A stretch of 64,000 nucleotides of DNA from Nocardia mikamii NBRC 108933 (GTDB taxonomy: Bacteria; Actinomycetota; Actinomycetes; Mycobacteriales; Mycobacteriaceae), in assembly GCF_001613505.1 (NCBI RefSeq), contig NZ_BDCM01000015.1, positions 1 through 64,000 on the forward strand. Direction: 5' to 3'. Every line of letters begins with the position of its first letter. Position 1 is the stretch's first letter. Positions 34,085 to 43,291 of this stretch are shown in pieces. The position numbers and the translations under genes are program-made. Below the pieces are notes generated by a model that was given only the letters and a program-made list of their open reading frames with translations, was not told the origin of the DNA and did no database searches.

Positions 34085-35911
34085 CTAGAAGGCGCCCTCC
34101 TCCAACCGCATGATGTCGGTGTCGAGGTTCTCCACCACGGCCCGCACGCCGCTCAGCAGCGGCAGCTGGTTCTTGGCGAACCACGATGCGACACCGACCT
34201 TTCCGGTGTAGAACAGCCGATCCTTCTCCGACGGCTGTCCGGCCAGCGCGGCCTGGGCGATCTGGGCCTGCGCGAGCAGCCGCCAGCCGATGACGAGATC
34301 GCCGACGGCATGCAGGAAGCGCACCGAACCGAGGCCGACCTTGTAGATCTCCTCCGGCGTCTGCGCCGCGGCCACCAGATAGCCGGTGAGCGCGGTCGCC
34401 ATCGCCTGCACATCGGCGAGCGCGGCACCCAGCAGGGTCTTCTCCGCCTTCAGGGTGTCGGGCTCGCTCTCGGTGAACTGCTGAATCAGCCCCGCGACAT
34501 GTGCCAGCGCCACGCCCTTGTCGCGAACGATCTTGCGGAAGAAGAAGTCCTGCGCCTGGATCGCGGTCGTGCCCTCGTACAGCGAGTCGATCTTCACGTC
34601 GCGGATGTACTGCTCGATCGGGTAGTCCTGCAGATATCCCGATCCACCGAACGTCTGCAGCGTCTCGGTGAGGGTTTCGTACGCCCGTTCCGAGCCGACG
34701 CCCTTGACGATCGGCAACAGCAGATCGTTGACTCGCGCGGCGGTATCGGGGTCGGCGCCGAAATTCGCCTGTGCCACATCGTCGTTCTGGTACGCCGCGG
34801 TGTACAGGTACAGCGCCCGCAGACCCTCCGCATAGGACTTCTGCAGCGCCAGGCTGCGCCGGACGTCCGGGTGATGGGTGATGGTGACGCGCGGGGCGGT
34901 CTTGTCGGCCATCTGGGTCAGGTCGGCGCCCTGGACGCGAGACTTCGCGTACTCCAGTGCGTTCAGGTATCCGGTGGACAGCGTTCCCGCCGACAGCACG
35001 CCGACCATCATGCGCGCGTTCTCGATGACCTTGAACATCTGCGCGATGCCGTTGTGCACCTCGCCGACCAGGTAACCGACCGCGGGCTTGTCGCCGCCGT
35101 AGGTCAGCTCGCAGGTGGGCGAGGACTTGATGCCCATCTTGTGTTCGAGATTGGTCACCAGCACGCCGTTGCGCTCGCCCAATTCCATTGTCTGCGAGTC
35201 GAACAGGTACTTCGGCACCACGAACAGCGACAGGCCCTTGGTACCCGGGCCGGCGCCCTCGGGCCGCGCCAGGGTGAGGTGGAAGATGTTGTCGGCGGTA
35301 TCGCCGACGTCACCGCCGGAGATGAAGCGCTTCACGCCTTCGATGTGCCAGGTGCCGTCGGGCTGCTGGATCGCCTTGGTGCGGCCCATGCCGACATCGG
35401 ATCCGGCATCGGGTTCGGTGAGCACCATCGTTCCGCCCCAGCGGTTTGCCCACGCGTGCTCGGCCCACCGGCGCTGTTCCTCGGTGCCCTCGCGATAGAG
35501 CACCTGATGCATGAGCGGGCCCATATTGAAGAAGCTGGCCGAATTGTTCGCCGCGACGATCATTTCCTGGATGGCCCAGATCAGCGGCGACGGGGCGTCG
35601 GCCCCACCCATCTCCTCGGGCATGCCCAGCCCGGACCAGCCGGCCTCGTTGACCGCCGCGACCGTCTTGCGCAGTGGGTCCGGCACGACGACCTCGTGCT
35701 CGGCGGCATCGAACGAGATCGGATTGCGATCGGCGTCGACGAACGACTCGGCTACCGGCCCCTCGGCCAACCGCTGCACCTCGGTGAGCATTCCGCGTGC
35801 GGTTTCGGTATCCAGATCGCCGTACGCGCCGGCCTCCAGCAACGCACCGATCCCCAACACCTCGAACAAGTTGAACTCGATATCCCGAATGTTCGCCTTG
35901 TAGTGCGACAC
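34085..35911 (-). CDS. fadE5: acyl-CoA dehydrogenase, FadE5 type
   Basis: A 608-residue FAD enzyme of beta-oxidation in the long (two-half) acyl-CoA dehydrogenase class. The start MSHYKANIRDIEFNLFEVL is typical of the mycobacterial FadE5 subgroup, with broad chain-length range. Central signatures are VLTEPDAGSDVGMGRTKA (~165) and KRFISGGDVGD (~195), and the catalytic-region helix contains LYEGTTAIQAQDFFFRK (~455). GTG start with GGAGG eight bases before it. It is divergent from a TetR gene, with a TTACG-N4-CGTAA dyad between them, and ends in a strong terminator. Confidence 0.9.
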   Translation of the reverse strand: MSHYKANIRDIEFNLFEVLGIGALLEAGAYGDLDTETARGMLTEVQRLAEGPVAESFVDADRNPISFDAAEHEVVVPDPLRKTVAAVNEAGWSGLGMPEEMGGADAPSPLIWAIQEMIVAANNSASFFNMGPLMHQVLYREGTEEQRRWAEHAWANRWGGTMVLTEPDAGSDVGMGRTKAIQQPDGTWHIEGVKRFISGGDVGDTADNIFHLTLARPEGAGPGTKGLSLFVVPKYLFDSQTMELGERNGVLVTNLEHKMGIKSSPTCELTYGGDKPAVGYLVGEVHNGIAQMFKVIENARMMVGVLSAGTLSTGYLNALEYAKSRVQGADLTQMADKTAPRVTITHHPDVRRSLALQKSYAEGLRALYLYTAAYQNDDVAQANFGADPDTAARVNDLLLPIVKGVGSERAYETLTETLQTFGGSGYLQDYPIEQYIRDVKIDSLYEGTTAIQAQDFFFRKIVRDKGVALAHVAGLIQQFTESEPDTLKAEKTLLGAALADVQAMATALTGYLVAAAQTPEEIYKVGLGSVRFLHAVGDLVIGWRLLAQAQIAQAALAGQPSEKDRLFYTGKVGVASWFAKNQLPLLSGVRAVVENLDTDIMRLEEGAF

Positions 35912-35973
35912 GCTCAGGGCCTCCTCGCCATCGTGGGATGTTCTCCGTCGGAGGTTGCCGTACCCGCGTTCAC

Positions 35974-35987
35974 TTACGCAACCGTAA
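35974..35987. promoter_or_regulatory. candidate TetR operator at fadE5
   Basis: TTACG-CAAC-CGTAA, a perfect 5-bp dyad, 63 bases upstream of the fadE5 start in the ~290-bp gap to the divergent TetR gene. Candidate binding site of that or another regulator. Confidence 0.45.
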
Positions 35988-36200
35988 CCGGCCGAGACTA
36001 GAGAATACGGGGTAACTTATGTGGGCCGACCAGTCCATCCGCGATTCACTTTTCTCAATCGTGCGCCGCCTCGCGGCGATTTGCTCGGAATGTGCTCGCA
36101 TTCGATATCCGCCAGCGGCCGAGCCTCGGCGCGACACCTGCCCGCCGACGACCCGATCCGACCCGCATAATCGGCCTCTACCACTGCTATCTTGTTCGCC

Positions 36201-36827
36201 ATGGCTTCGGAATCCGCGGTACGACCGCGTCAACGGGCCCAGCATCTCGGCCCCGAACGCCGACGCCCACAGGTTCTGGACGCGGCGCTGCGCATCGCGG
36301 CGGACGAGGGTATCGCGGCCGTCACCATCGCCGCCGTGGCCGAACGCCTGACCGTGACCCGGCCGGTGGTCTATGCCTGCTTCGCCGACCGCGTCGAACT
36401 CATCAACGCCCTGATCCAGCGCGAGGAGGGGCTGCTGCTGGCCGGCATCATGGACGCCCTCCCACCGCGCCGGGTCGAGGCCGACGAGGAGGTCTTCATC
36501 GAGGGCTTCCGCGCCCTGCTGGAGACCGTCTCCAAACGTCCCGACACCTGGAAACTGCTGCACGGCAATCCCGATCCGGCGGTGGCGAGTTCGTTCGGGC
36601 GCGGGCGCAGCTTCGCGGTCGAGCGGTGCACCCGCCGGTTGCGGCCCACCCTGGAGGCGTGGGGAACCGTCGACGCGGAGCGCAAACTGCCCGCGCTGGT
36701 GGAGCTGTGGGTATCCGCCGGTGAGGGCGCGGTGCGCACCCTGGTGACCGAGGGCGACACGTGGACGCCGCAGGATCTGGGCGCCTTCGTCGGCGCGGCG
36801 GTCTATCGGGCGCTGCGCTCGGCCTGA
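36201..36827 (+). CDS. TetR-family transcriptional regulator
   Basis: A 208-residue repressor-type protein. The N-terminal HTH is at ~18-65 (AALRIAADEGIAAVTIAAVAERLTVTRPVVYACFADR); here YACF takes the place of the usual YYHF. A helical ligand/dimer domain makes up the remainder. ATG 36201 is preferred; a TTG lies three codons upstream. It lies between the divergent fadE5-like gene and the homogentisate operon 125 bases downstream, so either could be its target. Confidence 0.88.
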   Translation: MASESAVRPRQRAQHLGPERRRPQVLDAALRIAADEGIAAVTIAAVAERLTVTRPVVYACFADRVELINALIQREEGLLLAGIMDALPPRRVEADEEVFIEGFRALLETVSKRPDTWKLLHGNPDPAVASSFGRGRSFAVERCTRRLRPTLEAWGTVDAERKLPALVELWVSAGEGAVRTLVTEGDTWTPQDLGAFVGAAVYRALRSA

Positions 36828-36952
36828 GCGACTGCCGCGAAACCGCCGCCCGACTGGTAGATCTGCCGACCAAACCGCGCACTCTCCGGCAATCGCGCTA
36901 GCTAAAATGGAAATCGGCGTCCATTCGACCAGCGACCCGGCGGGAGAGCGGT

Positions 36953-38161
36953 ATGGCGTTCTATCGGCAACTGGGTTCCCTACCGCCGAAGCGGCACACC
37001 CAGCATCGTGACGCACGGGGGCAGCTGCTCTACGAGGAGCTGATGGGCGAGGAGGGTTTCACCGGGGACTCGTCGCTGCTCTATCACCGCGGCCTGCCGC
37101 CGGCGATCGTCGACTCCTCCGCGTGGCGGCCGCCGAATTCGCGGACCGTGCCCAACCATCCCCTGCGGCACCGGCACCTGCGGCTGCACGAACTGTTCCC
37201 CGAGTCCGTGCTCGCGCAGACCGATGTCGTGACCGGCCGCCGCCTGATCCTCGGCAACGACGACGTGCGCATCTCCTATGTGGCGGCGCTGCGCGAATCC
37301 CCCTTGTACCGCAACGCGATCGGTGACGAACTCGTCTACGTCGAGGCCGGTTCCGGTGTGGTGGACACCGTCTTCGGGCGGCTGCCGGTACGCGCCGGCG
37401 ATCATGTGCTGCTGCCGCGGGCGACCACGCATCGCTGGCGGCCGGACGGACCGGAACCGCTGCGCGGCTACATCGTCGAGGCGACCGGACATATCACCGC
37501 ACCGAAGCGGTATCTGTCCGCATTCGGCCAGTTCCTGGAGAATTCGCCGTACTGCGAGCGGGATCTGCACGGTCCGGCCGAACCGCTGCAAGAGTCCGGG
37601 ACCGAGGTCGAGGTGCTGGTGAAACATCGACCCGGCGGCGAAATACTCGGCACCCGAATGGTGTACGCCGATCACCCGTTCGACGTGGTGGGCTGGGACG
37701 GTTGCCTGTATCCGTACCGGTTCAATATCGCCGATTTCGAACCGATCACCGGCCGCGTGCACCAGCCACCCCCGGTGCATCAGGCCTTCGCGGGCGCCAA
37801 CTTCGTGATCTGCGATTTCGTGCCCCGCAAGGTCGACTACCACCCGCTGTCGATTCCGGTGCCCTACTACCACTCCAATGTCGACTCCGACGAGATCCTG
37901 TTCTACTGCGGCGGAAACTACGAAGCCCGCCGCGGGTCCGGGATCGGACCGGGATCGGTCTCGGTGCATCCGGGCGGATATGCGCACGGTCCGCAGCCGG
38001 GCGCCTACGAACGCAGTATCGGCGTGGAATTCTTCGACGAACTCGCGGTGATGGTCGACACCTTCCGCCCGCTGGGGCTCGGCGAGGGGGCCCTGGCCTG
38101 CGAGGATCCGGACTATGCGTGGACCTGGTCGGGGCGCGGGCCGAGTTCGGAGCGAGCGTGA
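36953..38161 (+). CDS. hmgA: homogentisate 1,2-dioxygenase
   Basis: A 402-residue Fe(II) ring-opening dioxygenase turning homogentisate (from tyrosine and phenylalanine) into maleylacetoacetate. It has the short actinobacterial N-terminus (MAFYRQLGSLPPKRHTQHR) and a double cupin. The iron site is in the second: YYHSNVDSDEILFYCGGNY (His/Glu ligands ~300-318) and VHPGGYAHGPQPG (~340, His). Start follows GGGAGA. Its stop overlaps the GTG of fahA, the next but one pathway step. Confidence 0.94.
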   Translation: MAFYRQLGSLPPKRHTQHRDARGQLLYEELMGEEGFTGDSSLLYHRGLPPAIVDSSAWRPPNSRTVPNHPLRHRHLRLHELFPESVLAQTDVVTGRRLILGNDDVRISYVAALRESPLYRNAIGDELVYVEAGSGVVDTVFGRLPVRAGDHVLLPRATTHRWRPDGPEPLRGYIVEATGHITAPKRYLSAFGQFLENSPYCERDLHGPAEPLQESGTEVEVLVKHRPGGEILGTRMVYADHPFDVVGWDGCLYPYRFNIADFEPITGRVHQPPPVHQAFAGANFVICDFVPRKVDYHPLSIPVPYYHSNVDSDEILFYCGGNYEARRGSGIGPGSVSVHPGGYAHGPQPGAYERSIGVEFFDELAVMVDTFRPLGLGEGALACEDPDYAWTWSGRGPSSERA

Positions 38162-39339
38162 CCGCGAGGGTGCGGTTGAACGTGGCCGACGATGACCCGT
38201 TCGGACCGGACAACCTGCCCTACGGAGTCTTCGCACCACCCGGCGGGCCGTTCCGCGTGGGCGTCCGGCTCGGCGCGTATGTGCTGGATATCGCTGCGCT
38301 ACTGGAAGATTCGCGCTTCGCGCAACCGACTGTGAACGACTTTCTCGCTCGAGGTCCGGTCCACTGGCACACCGTGCGCGAACGATTGCGGGAAGCCGCG
38401 CGCGCTCCGCTGCCCGCCGAAGCGATTCATTCGCTGGATTCGGTGCGGCTGAAGTTGCCGATTTCCATCGGCGACTACGTGGACTTCTACGCCAGTATCG
38501 ACCACGCCACCCGGCTCGGCGGGTACCTGCGGCCGAACGGTGAAGCGCTGCTGCCGAATTGGCGTCATCTGCCGGTCGGCTATCACGGCCGCGCGGGCAG
38601 CGTGATGGTCTCGGGCACGCCGGTGATCCGACCCTGTGGGCAGCGCCGGACCGACTCGGGCGCACCGGAATTCGCGCCGTCGGCGCGGCTGGACATCGAA
38701 GCGGAACTCGGCTTCGTCGTCGGCCTCGGTTCCGAGGTCGGCACGTCGATCGCGGTGGACGACTTCGCCGATCACGTCTTCGGCGTGGCGCTGGTCAACG
38801 ATTGGTCGGCCCGCGACATCCAGGCGTGGGAGGGACAGCCGCTCGGCCCGTTTCTCGGCAAATCGTTCGCCACCTCGCTGGCGGCGTGGATCACTCCGCT
38901 CGCGGCGCTGGAATCCGCCCGGATCGCGGTGCCGGAGCAAACACCCGAACCGCTTTCCTATCTACGGGGACACCAGGATTGGGGATTCGACATCGACGTG
39001 CGGGTGCATTGGAACGGCGTGCCCGTGAGCGCGCCACCCTATCGCGCGATGTACTGGTCCGCGGCGCAGATGCTGGCCCATCTGACCGTCAACGGCGCCG
39101 GCACCCGGCCCGGCGATCTGTTCGCCTCCGGCACGATCTCGGGACCCCGGCGGGACCAGAGTGGGTCGTTCATGGAACTGTCCGGCAACGGCGCCCACCC
39201 TGTCGATATCGGCGGCTGTGAGCGGACCTTCCTCGCCGACGGGGATACGGTCCTTCTCACCGCGACGGCCCCTGGCCCCGGCGGCGCGCGAATCGCGTTG
39301 GGCGAGGTCAGCGGCGAGATCCTGCCCGCTCGCCGCTGA
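38158..39339 (+). CDS. fahA: fumarylacetoacetase
   Basis: A 393-residue hydrolase releasing fumarate and acetoacetate in the last step of homogentisate breakdown. Catalytic elements: DFYASIDHATRLGGYLRP (~105, His), GYHGRAGSVMVSG, metal ligands in LDIEAELGFVVG (~180) and LVNDWSARDIQAWEG (~213), and the Lys in FLGKSFATS. GTG start overlapping the hmgA stop. No maleylacetoacetate isomerase is adjacent; actinobacteria may use a mycothiol- or DinB-type isomerase encoded elsewhere. Confidence 0.94.
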   Translation: MTARVRLNVADDDPFGPDNLPYGVFAPPGGPFRVGVRLGAYVLDIAALLEDSRFAQPTVNDFLARGPVHWHTVRERLREAARAPLPAEAIHSLDSVRLKLPISIGDYVDFYASIDHATRLGGYLRPNGEALLPNWRHLPVGYHGRAGSVMVSGTPVIRPCGQRRTDSGAPEFAPSARLDIEAELGFVVGLGSEVGTSIAVDDFADHVFGVALVNDWSARDIQAWEGQPLGPFLGKSFATSLAAWITPLAALESARIAVPEQTPEPLSYLRGHQDWGFDIDVRVHWNGVPVSAPPYRAMYWSAAQMLAHLTVNGAGTRPGDLFASGTISGPRRDQSGSFMELSGNGAHPVDIGGCERTFLADGDTVLLTATAPGPGGARIALGEVSGEILPARR

Positions 39340-39448
39340 TCGGCGGTGGGCACCTTCCTGGCGTCACAACCGGTCGGCCGTCGCTTCGGACGCGCTCGCG
39401 CACGGTAGCCGGGCTCACTTACGACCGAACGCAACTGTGCGGCGAGAC

Positions 39449-39454
39449 TATAAT
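39449..39454 (+). promoter_or_regulatory. -10 box of the fadD promoter
   Basis: A perfect TATAAT in a GC-rich genome, immediately followed by a CRP-type palindrome sharing its last base, 80 bases before the acyl-CoA synthetase start. No good -35 at 17-18 bp is visible, so an activator or extended contact may be needed. Confidence 0.55.
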
Positions 39455-39469
39455 GTGATAGGCATCACA
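39454..39469. promoter_or_regulatory. CRP/cAMP-receptor-type binding site
   Basis: TGTGAT-AGGC-ATCACA is a perfect match to the CRP consensus TGTGA-N6-TCACA, with 6-bp arms. Centred near the expected transcription start, it would act as a repressor site. Confidence 0.7.
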
Positions 39470-39534
39470 GCACGCTTTCCCAGCCTGTTCAGCGCGGTGA
39501 ACGTCATCGGCAGCGCGGCTTATGAGGAGCAGCT

Positions 39535-41328
39535 ATGCGCGAATACAGCCTGCCGGCCCTACACGAAGTTCCCCCCGGCGCCACACTCGGCGACCTCGTC
39601 CACCGCAACGCCGAACAGTATCCCGACGTCGCGGTCATCGCTCGAAAACGCGACTCCCGATGGGAAGACCTGACCGCGGTCGAATTCCTCGCCGAGGTGC
39701 GGGCGGCGGCCAAAGGCCTGATCGCCACCGGTATCGAACCGGGCGACCGGGTGGCGATCATGTCGCGCACCCGGTACGAGTGGACACTGCTCGATTTCGC
39801 CATCTGGTGTGCCGCGGCCGTCACCGTTCCGGTGTACGAGACGTCCTCCGCCGAACAGGTGCAATGGATACTCTCCGATTCGGGAGCCGTCGCGGTGATC
39901 ACGGAAACCCCCGCGCACACGGCCGTCGTGGGCAAGGTGCAAGAACAGGTGCCCGATCTCGCGCACATCTGGGAGATCGAGGCGGACGCGGTCGCCACCC
40001 TCGCGCGAGCCGGCGCCGAGGTCACCGACGCGGCGCTGGACGAACGGCGGTCCGCGATCGCGGCGGACTCTCTCGCGACCGTCGTCTACACCTCCGGCAC
40101 CACCGGCCGGCCCAAAGGATGCCGGATCACCCACGGCAACTTCCTCGGCGAACTGAGCAATACGACCGCACGCCTGCCGCAACTGTTCCGCACGGGAGAG
40201 TCGTCGGTCCTGCTGTTTCTGCCGCTGGCCCATGTGTTCGGGCGGATCGTCGAGGTGGCCGCCGCGCTCGTGCCGATCAAGATCGGTCACGTCGGTGACG
40301 TCAAGAACGTCACCGACGAGCTGGGAACCTTCCGGCCGACGTTGATCCTCGGCGTACCGAGGGTTTTCGAGAAGGTCTTCAACGCGGCACGCACGCAGGC
40401 GCAGTTGACGCACCGGGGCCGGATCTTCGACATCGCGGCCGATACGGCGATCGCCTACAGCCGCGCCTCGGACAACGACCACATCCCGCTGGGACTGCGC
40501 TTACGCCATCAGCTGTTCGACCGTCTGGTGTATCGCAAACTGCGGGCCGCGCTCGGTGGCCGGGCCACGCACGCCCTCTCCGGCGGTGCTCCCCTCGGCG
40601 AACGGCTGGGGCACTTCTTCCGCGGCGTCGGTTTCACGGTGCTGGAGGGTTACGGACTGACCGAAACCTCCGGAATCGCCACCTTCAACCCGGACGACCG
40701 GCCGAAGATCGGAACCGTCGGCCAGCCGGTGCCGGGCACCACGGTTCGCATCGATGACGACGGCGAAATCCTGCTGCGGGGCCCCCAGATGTTCCCCGGC
40801 TATTGGAACAACCCCGTGGCCACCGCGAACACCTTCCGCGACGACTGGTTCGCCACCGGCGACATCGGCTCACTCGACGACGAGGGCTACCTCTCCATCA
40901 CCGGCCGCAAGAAAGAACTCATCGTGACGGCCGGCGGCAAGAACGTCGCCCCGGCGGTGATCGAAGACCGCATTCGAGCCCACGCCATCATCGGCGAAGT
41001 CGTGGTCGTCGGCGACGCCAAACCTTTCGTCACCTGCCTGGTGACCGTCGACAGCGAGCACTTCCCGATCTGGAAGCAGTTGCACGGCAAGCCCTCCGAG
41101 GCCACCGTCGCCGACCTCGGTTCCGACCCGGAGCTGCTGGGCGCGATCCAGGCCGCCGTCGACGACGGCAACGCGGCCGTATCCCGAGCCGAGGCGGTCC
41201 GGAAGTTCAGGCTGCTGCGCACCGAATTCACCGAGGCCAACGGCTATCTCACCCCGTCCCTCAAGCTCAAGCGCAACGTGGTCCTGCGCGACTTCGCCGA
41301 CGAGATCGACGCACTGTATTCGACGTAG
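39535..41328 (+). CDS. long-chain fatty-acid-CoA ligase (FadD15-like)
   Basis: A 597-residue AMP-forming enzyme activating fatty acids to acyl-CoA. P-loop VVYTSGTTGRPKGCRITHGNF split as TSGTTGRPKG (~185); the ACS motif EGYGLTETSGIATFNPDD (~370); the hinge region FATGDIGSLDDEGYLSITGRKKELIVT split around GRKKELI (~460). Start ATG has GAGGAG five bases before. Size and sequence resemble the FadD15 bacterial/plant-type long-chain group. A CRP-type operator overlies its promoter. Confidence 0.93.
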   Translation: MREYSLPALHEVPPGATLGDLVHRNAEQYPDVAVIARKRDSRWEDLTAVEFLAEVRAAAKGLIATGIEPGDRVAIMSRTRYEWTLLDFAIWCAAAVTVPVYETSSAEQVQWILSDSGAVAVITETPAHTAVVGKVQEQVPDLAHIWEIEADAVATLARAGAEVTDAALDERRSAIAADSLATVVYTSGTTGRPKGCRITHGNFLGELSNTTARLPQLFRTGESSVLLFLPLAHVFGRIVEVAAALVPIKIGHVGDVKNVTDELGTFRPTLILGVPRVFEKVFNAARTQAQLTHRGRIFDIAADTAIAYSRASDNDHIPLGLRLRHQLFDRLVYRKLRAALGGRATHALSGGAPLGERLGHFFRGVGFTVLEGYGLTETSGIATFNPDDRPKIGTVGQPVPGTTVRIDDDGEILLRGPQMFPGYWNNPVATANTFRDDWFATGDIGSLDDEGYLSITGRKKELIVTAGGKNVAPAVIEDRIRAHAIIGEVVVVGDAKPFVTCLVTVDSEHFPIWKQLHGKPSEATVADLGSDPELLGAIQAAVDDGNAAVSRAEAVRKFRLLRTEFTEANGYLTPSLKLKRNVVLRDFADEIDALYST

Positions 41329-41427
41329 CGGGGCCGGTTCGACTACCGAGTCCGATTCAGGGGCCGATCGCGGTCCCGGTGACGCGCCCCACGGTCGCGC
41401 GGTACCCTCGGCCGGGTACCACATCGT

Positions 41428-41537
41428 GCCAACGGGGGCTCGCACCAGCGGGCTGAGAGGACGGCTAGCCCATTCGGGCGGTTCAGGGCCGTCGACCGTA
41501 CGAACCTGACCGGGTAATGCCGGCGTAGGGAGGATTG
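41428..41537 (+). ncRNA. TPP (THI-box) riboswitch
   Basis: The conserved thiamine-pyrophosphate aptamer elements are in order: CGGGGGCT, GCTGAGAGG, a variable GC stem (~41460-41490), ACCTGACCGGGTAATGCC and GGCGTAGGGAGG. The final GGGAGG is also the ribosome-binding site of thiC, so TPP binding is expected to block translation directly by hiding the Shine-Dalgarno in the closing P1 stem. Confidence 0.95.
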
Positions 41538-41544
41538 AGTTCAC

Positions 41545-43176
41545 ATGTCGTCGAACCATGTCACCACCGGCCCCATCGCGGGCAGCGCAAAGCACTACGA
41601 GCAGATCGACGCCGACGGGACGACGTTGCGCATCCCGGTCCGCCGGATCAACCTGACCAACGGCGAGCACTTCGACGTCTACGACACCTCCGGCCCGTAC
41701 ACCGACGATTCGGCCACGATCGATCTGGAGGCCGGACTGCCGAAGCTCCGCGCCGGCTGGGCCGAACCGGACGTGCCGGGACCACGTACTCAGCTGGCCT
41801 GGGCGAGAGCCGGGGCGATCACCGCCGAGATGCGGTATATCGCTGCGCGCGAGGGTGTTTCGCCGGAACTGGTTCGCGACGAGGTGGCCGCCGGCCGGGC
41901 CGTGATCCCCGCCAACCACAACCACCCCGAATGCGAGCCGATGATCATCGGCAAGAAGTTCGCGGTGAAGATCAACGCCAATATCGGCAACTCCGCGGTC
42001 ACCTCCTCGATCGCCGAAGAGGTGGAGAAGATGGTGTGGGCCACCCGCTGGGGCGCCGACACCATCATGGACCTGTCCACCGGTAAGAACATCCACGAGA
42101 CCCGCGAGTGGATCCTGCGGAATTCGCCGGTACCGGTCGGCACCGTGCCGATCTACCAGGCGCTGGAGAAGGTGAACGGCGATCCGACCCAGCTGACCTG
42201 GGAAATCTATCGCGACACCGTGATCGAGCAGGCCGAGCAGGGCGTCGACTACATGACCGTGCACGCGGGGGTGCTGCTGCGGTACGTCCCGCTGACCGCC
42301 AAGCGCGTCACCGGCATCGTCTCGCGCGGCGGTTCGATCATGGCGGCATGGTGTCTGGCTCACCACCAGGAATCGTTCCTGTACACCAACTTCGCGGAAC
42401 TGTGCGAGATCCTGGCGAAATACGACATCACCTTCTCGCTCGGCGACGGGTTGCGGCCCGGTTCGATCGCGGATGCCAACGACGAGGCGCAGTTCGCCGA
42501 ACTGCGCACGCTCGGCGAGCTGACCAAGATCGCGAAATCCTATGGCGTGCAGGTCATGATCGAGGGCCCGGGCCACGTCCCGATGCACAAGATCGTGGAG
42601 AACGTGCGGCTCGAGGAGGAGCTGTGCGAGGAGGCGCCGTTCTACACGCTGGGCCCGCTCGCCACCGATATCGCACCGGCCTACGACCACATCACCTCTG
42701 CCATCGGGGCGGCGATCATCGCACAGGCCGGCACCGCGATGCTCTGCTACGTCACCCCGAAGGAACATCTGGGGCTGCCCAATCGCGACGATGTGAAGAC
42801 CGGCGTGATCACCTACAAGATCGCCGCCCATTCGGCCGATCTCGCCAAGGGACATCCGCGCGCGCAGGAACGCGACGACGCATTGTCCAAGGCGCGCTTC
42901 GAATTCCGCTGGCACGACCAGTTCGCGCTGTCGCTGGATCCCGACACCGCGCGGGAGTACCACGACGAAACGCTGCCCGCCGAACCTGCCAAGACGGCAC
43001 ACTTCTGCTCGATGTGCGGTCCGAAGTTCTGCTCGATGCGCATCTCCGCCGACGTGCGCGAGTACGCGGAGAAGCAGGGGCTCACCGACGTGGAGGCCAT
43101 CGAGGCCGGTATGGCCGAGAAGTCTGCCGAATTCGCCGAGGCCGGCGGAAAGGTCTACCTGCCGGTCGTGTCGTGA
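41545..43176 (+). CDS. thiC: phosphomethylpyrimidine synthase
   Basis: A 543-residue radical-SAM enzyme making the HMP-P pyrimidine half of thiamine from AIR. The C-terminal [4Fe-4S] motif CSMCGPKFC (CxxCxxxxC, ~490) is intact, as are NANIGNSAVTSS (~148), IEGPGHVPMHK (~340) and the barrel. The N-terminus is short, as in actinobacteria. Controlled by the TPP riboswitch directly upstream; thiD lies 4.5 kb downstream and thiG at the window's right edge. Confidence 0.97.
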   Translation: MSSNHVTTGPIAGSAKHYEQIDADGTTLRIPVRRINLTNGEHFDVYDTSGPYTDDSATIDLEAGLPKLRAGWAEPDVPGPRTQLAWARAGAITAEMRYIAAREGVSPELVRDEVAAGRAVIPANHNHPECEPMIIGKKFAVKINANIGNSAVTSSIAEEVEKMVWATRWGADTIMDLSTGKNIHETREWILRNSPVPVGTVPIYQALEKVNGDPTQLTWEIYRDTVIEQAEQGVDYMTVHAGVLLRYVPLTAKRVTGIVSRGGSIMAAWCLAHHQESFLYTNFAELCEILAKYDITFSLGDGLRPGSIADANDEAQFAELRTLGELTKIAKSYGVQVMIEGPGHVPMHKIVENVRLEEELCEEAPFYTLGPLATDIAPAYDHITSAIGAAIIAQAGTAMLCYVTPKEHLGLPNRDDVKTGVITYKIAAHSADLAKGHPRAQERDDALSKARFEFRWHDQFALSLDPDTAREYHDETLPAEPAKTAHFCSMCGPKFCSMRISADVREYAEKQGLTDVEAIEAGMAEKSAEFAEAGGKVYLPVVS

Positions 43177-43221
43177 CAGCGAAAGCTGTTGTGCCGTAAC
43201 GGCGCTGCCGTTGCGCTGCGC

Positions 43222-43259
43222 GCGCCGACGCCGCCCGCCGCCAGGGTGCGCGTCGGCGC
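43222..43259. terminator. stem-loop between thiC and convergent TetR gene
   Basis: A perfect 10-bp stem GCGCCGACGC / GCGTCGGCGC with an 18-base loop in the ~115-bp gap between convergent genes. Confidence 0.7.
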
Positions 43260-43291
43260 CGCAGATGTGCCGCCGGCCCGCGGAGGCCGGC

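Noticed and set aside
40870..43002. 710-codon minus-strand frame over fadD and thiC
   Set aside because: It crosses the TPP riboswitch and two certain genes in antisense; no protein domain is visible.
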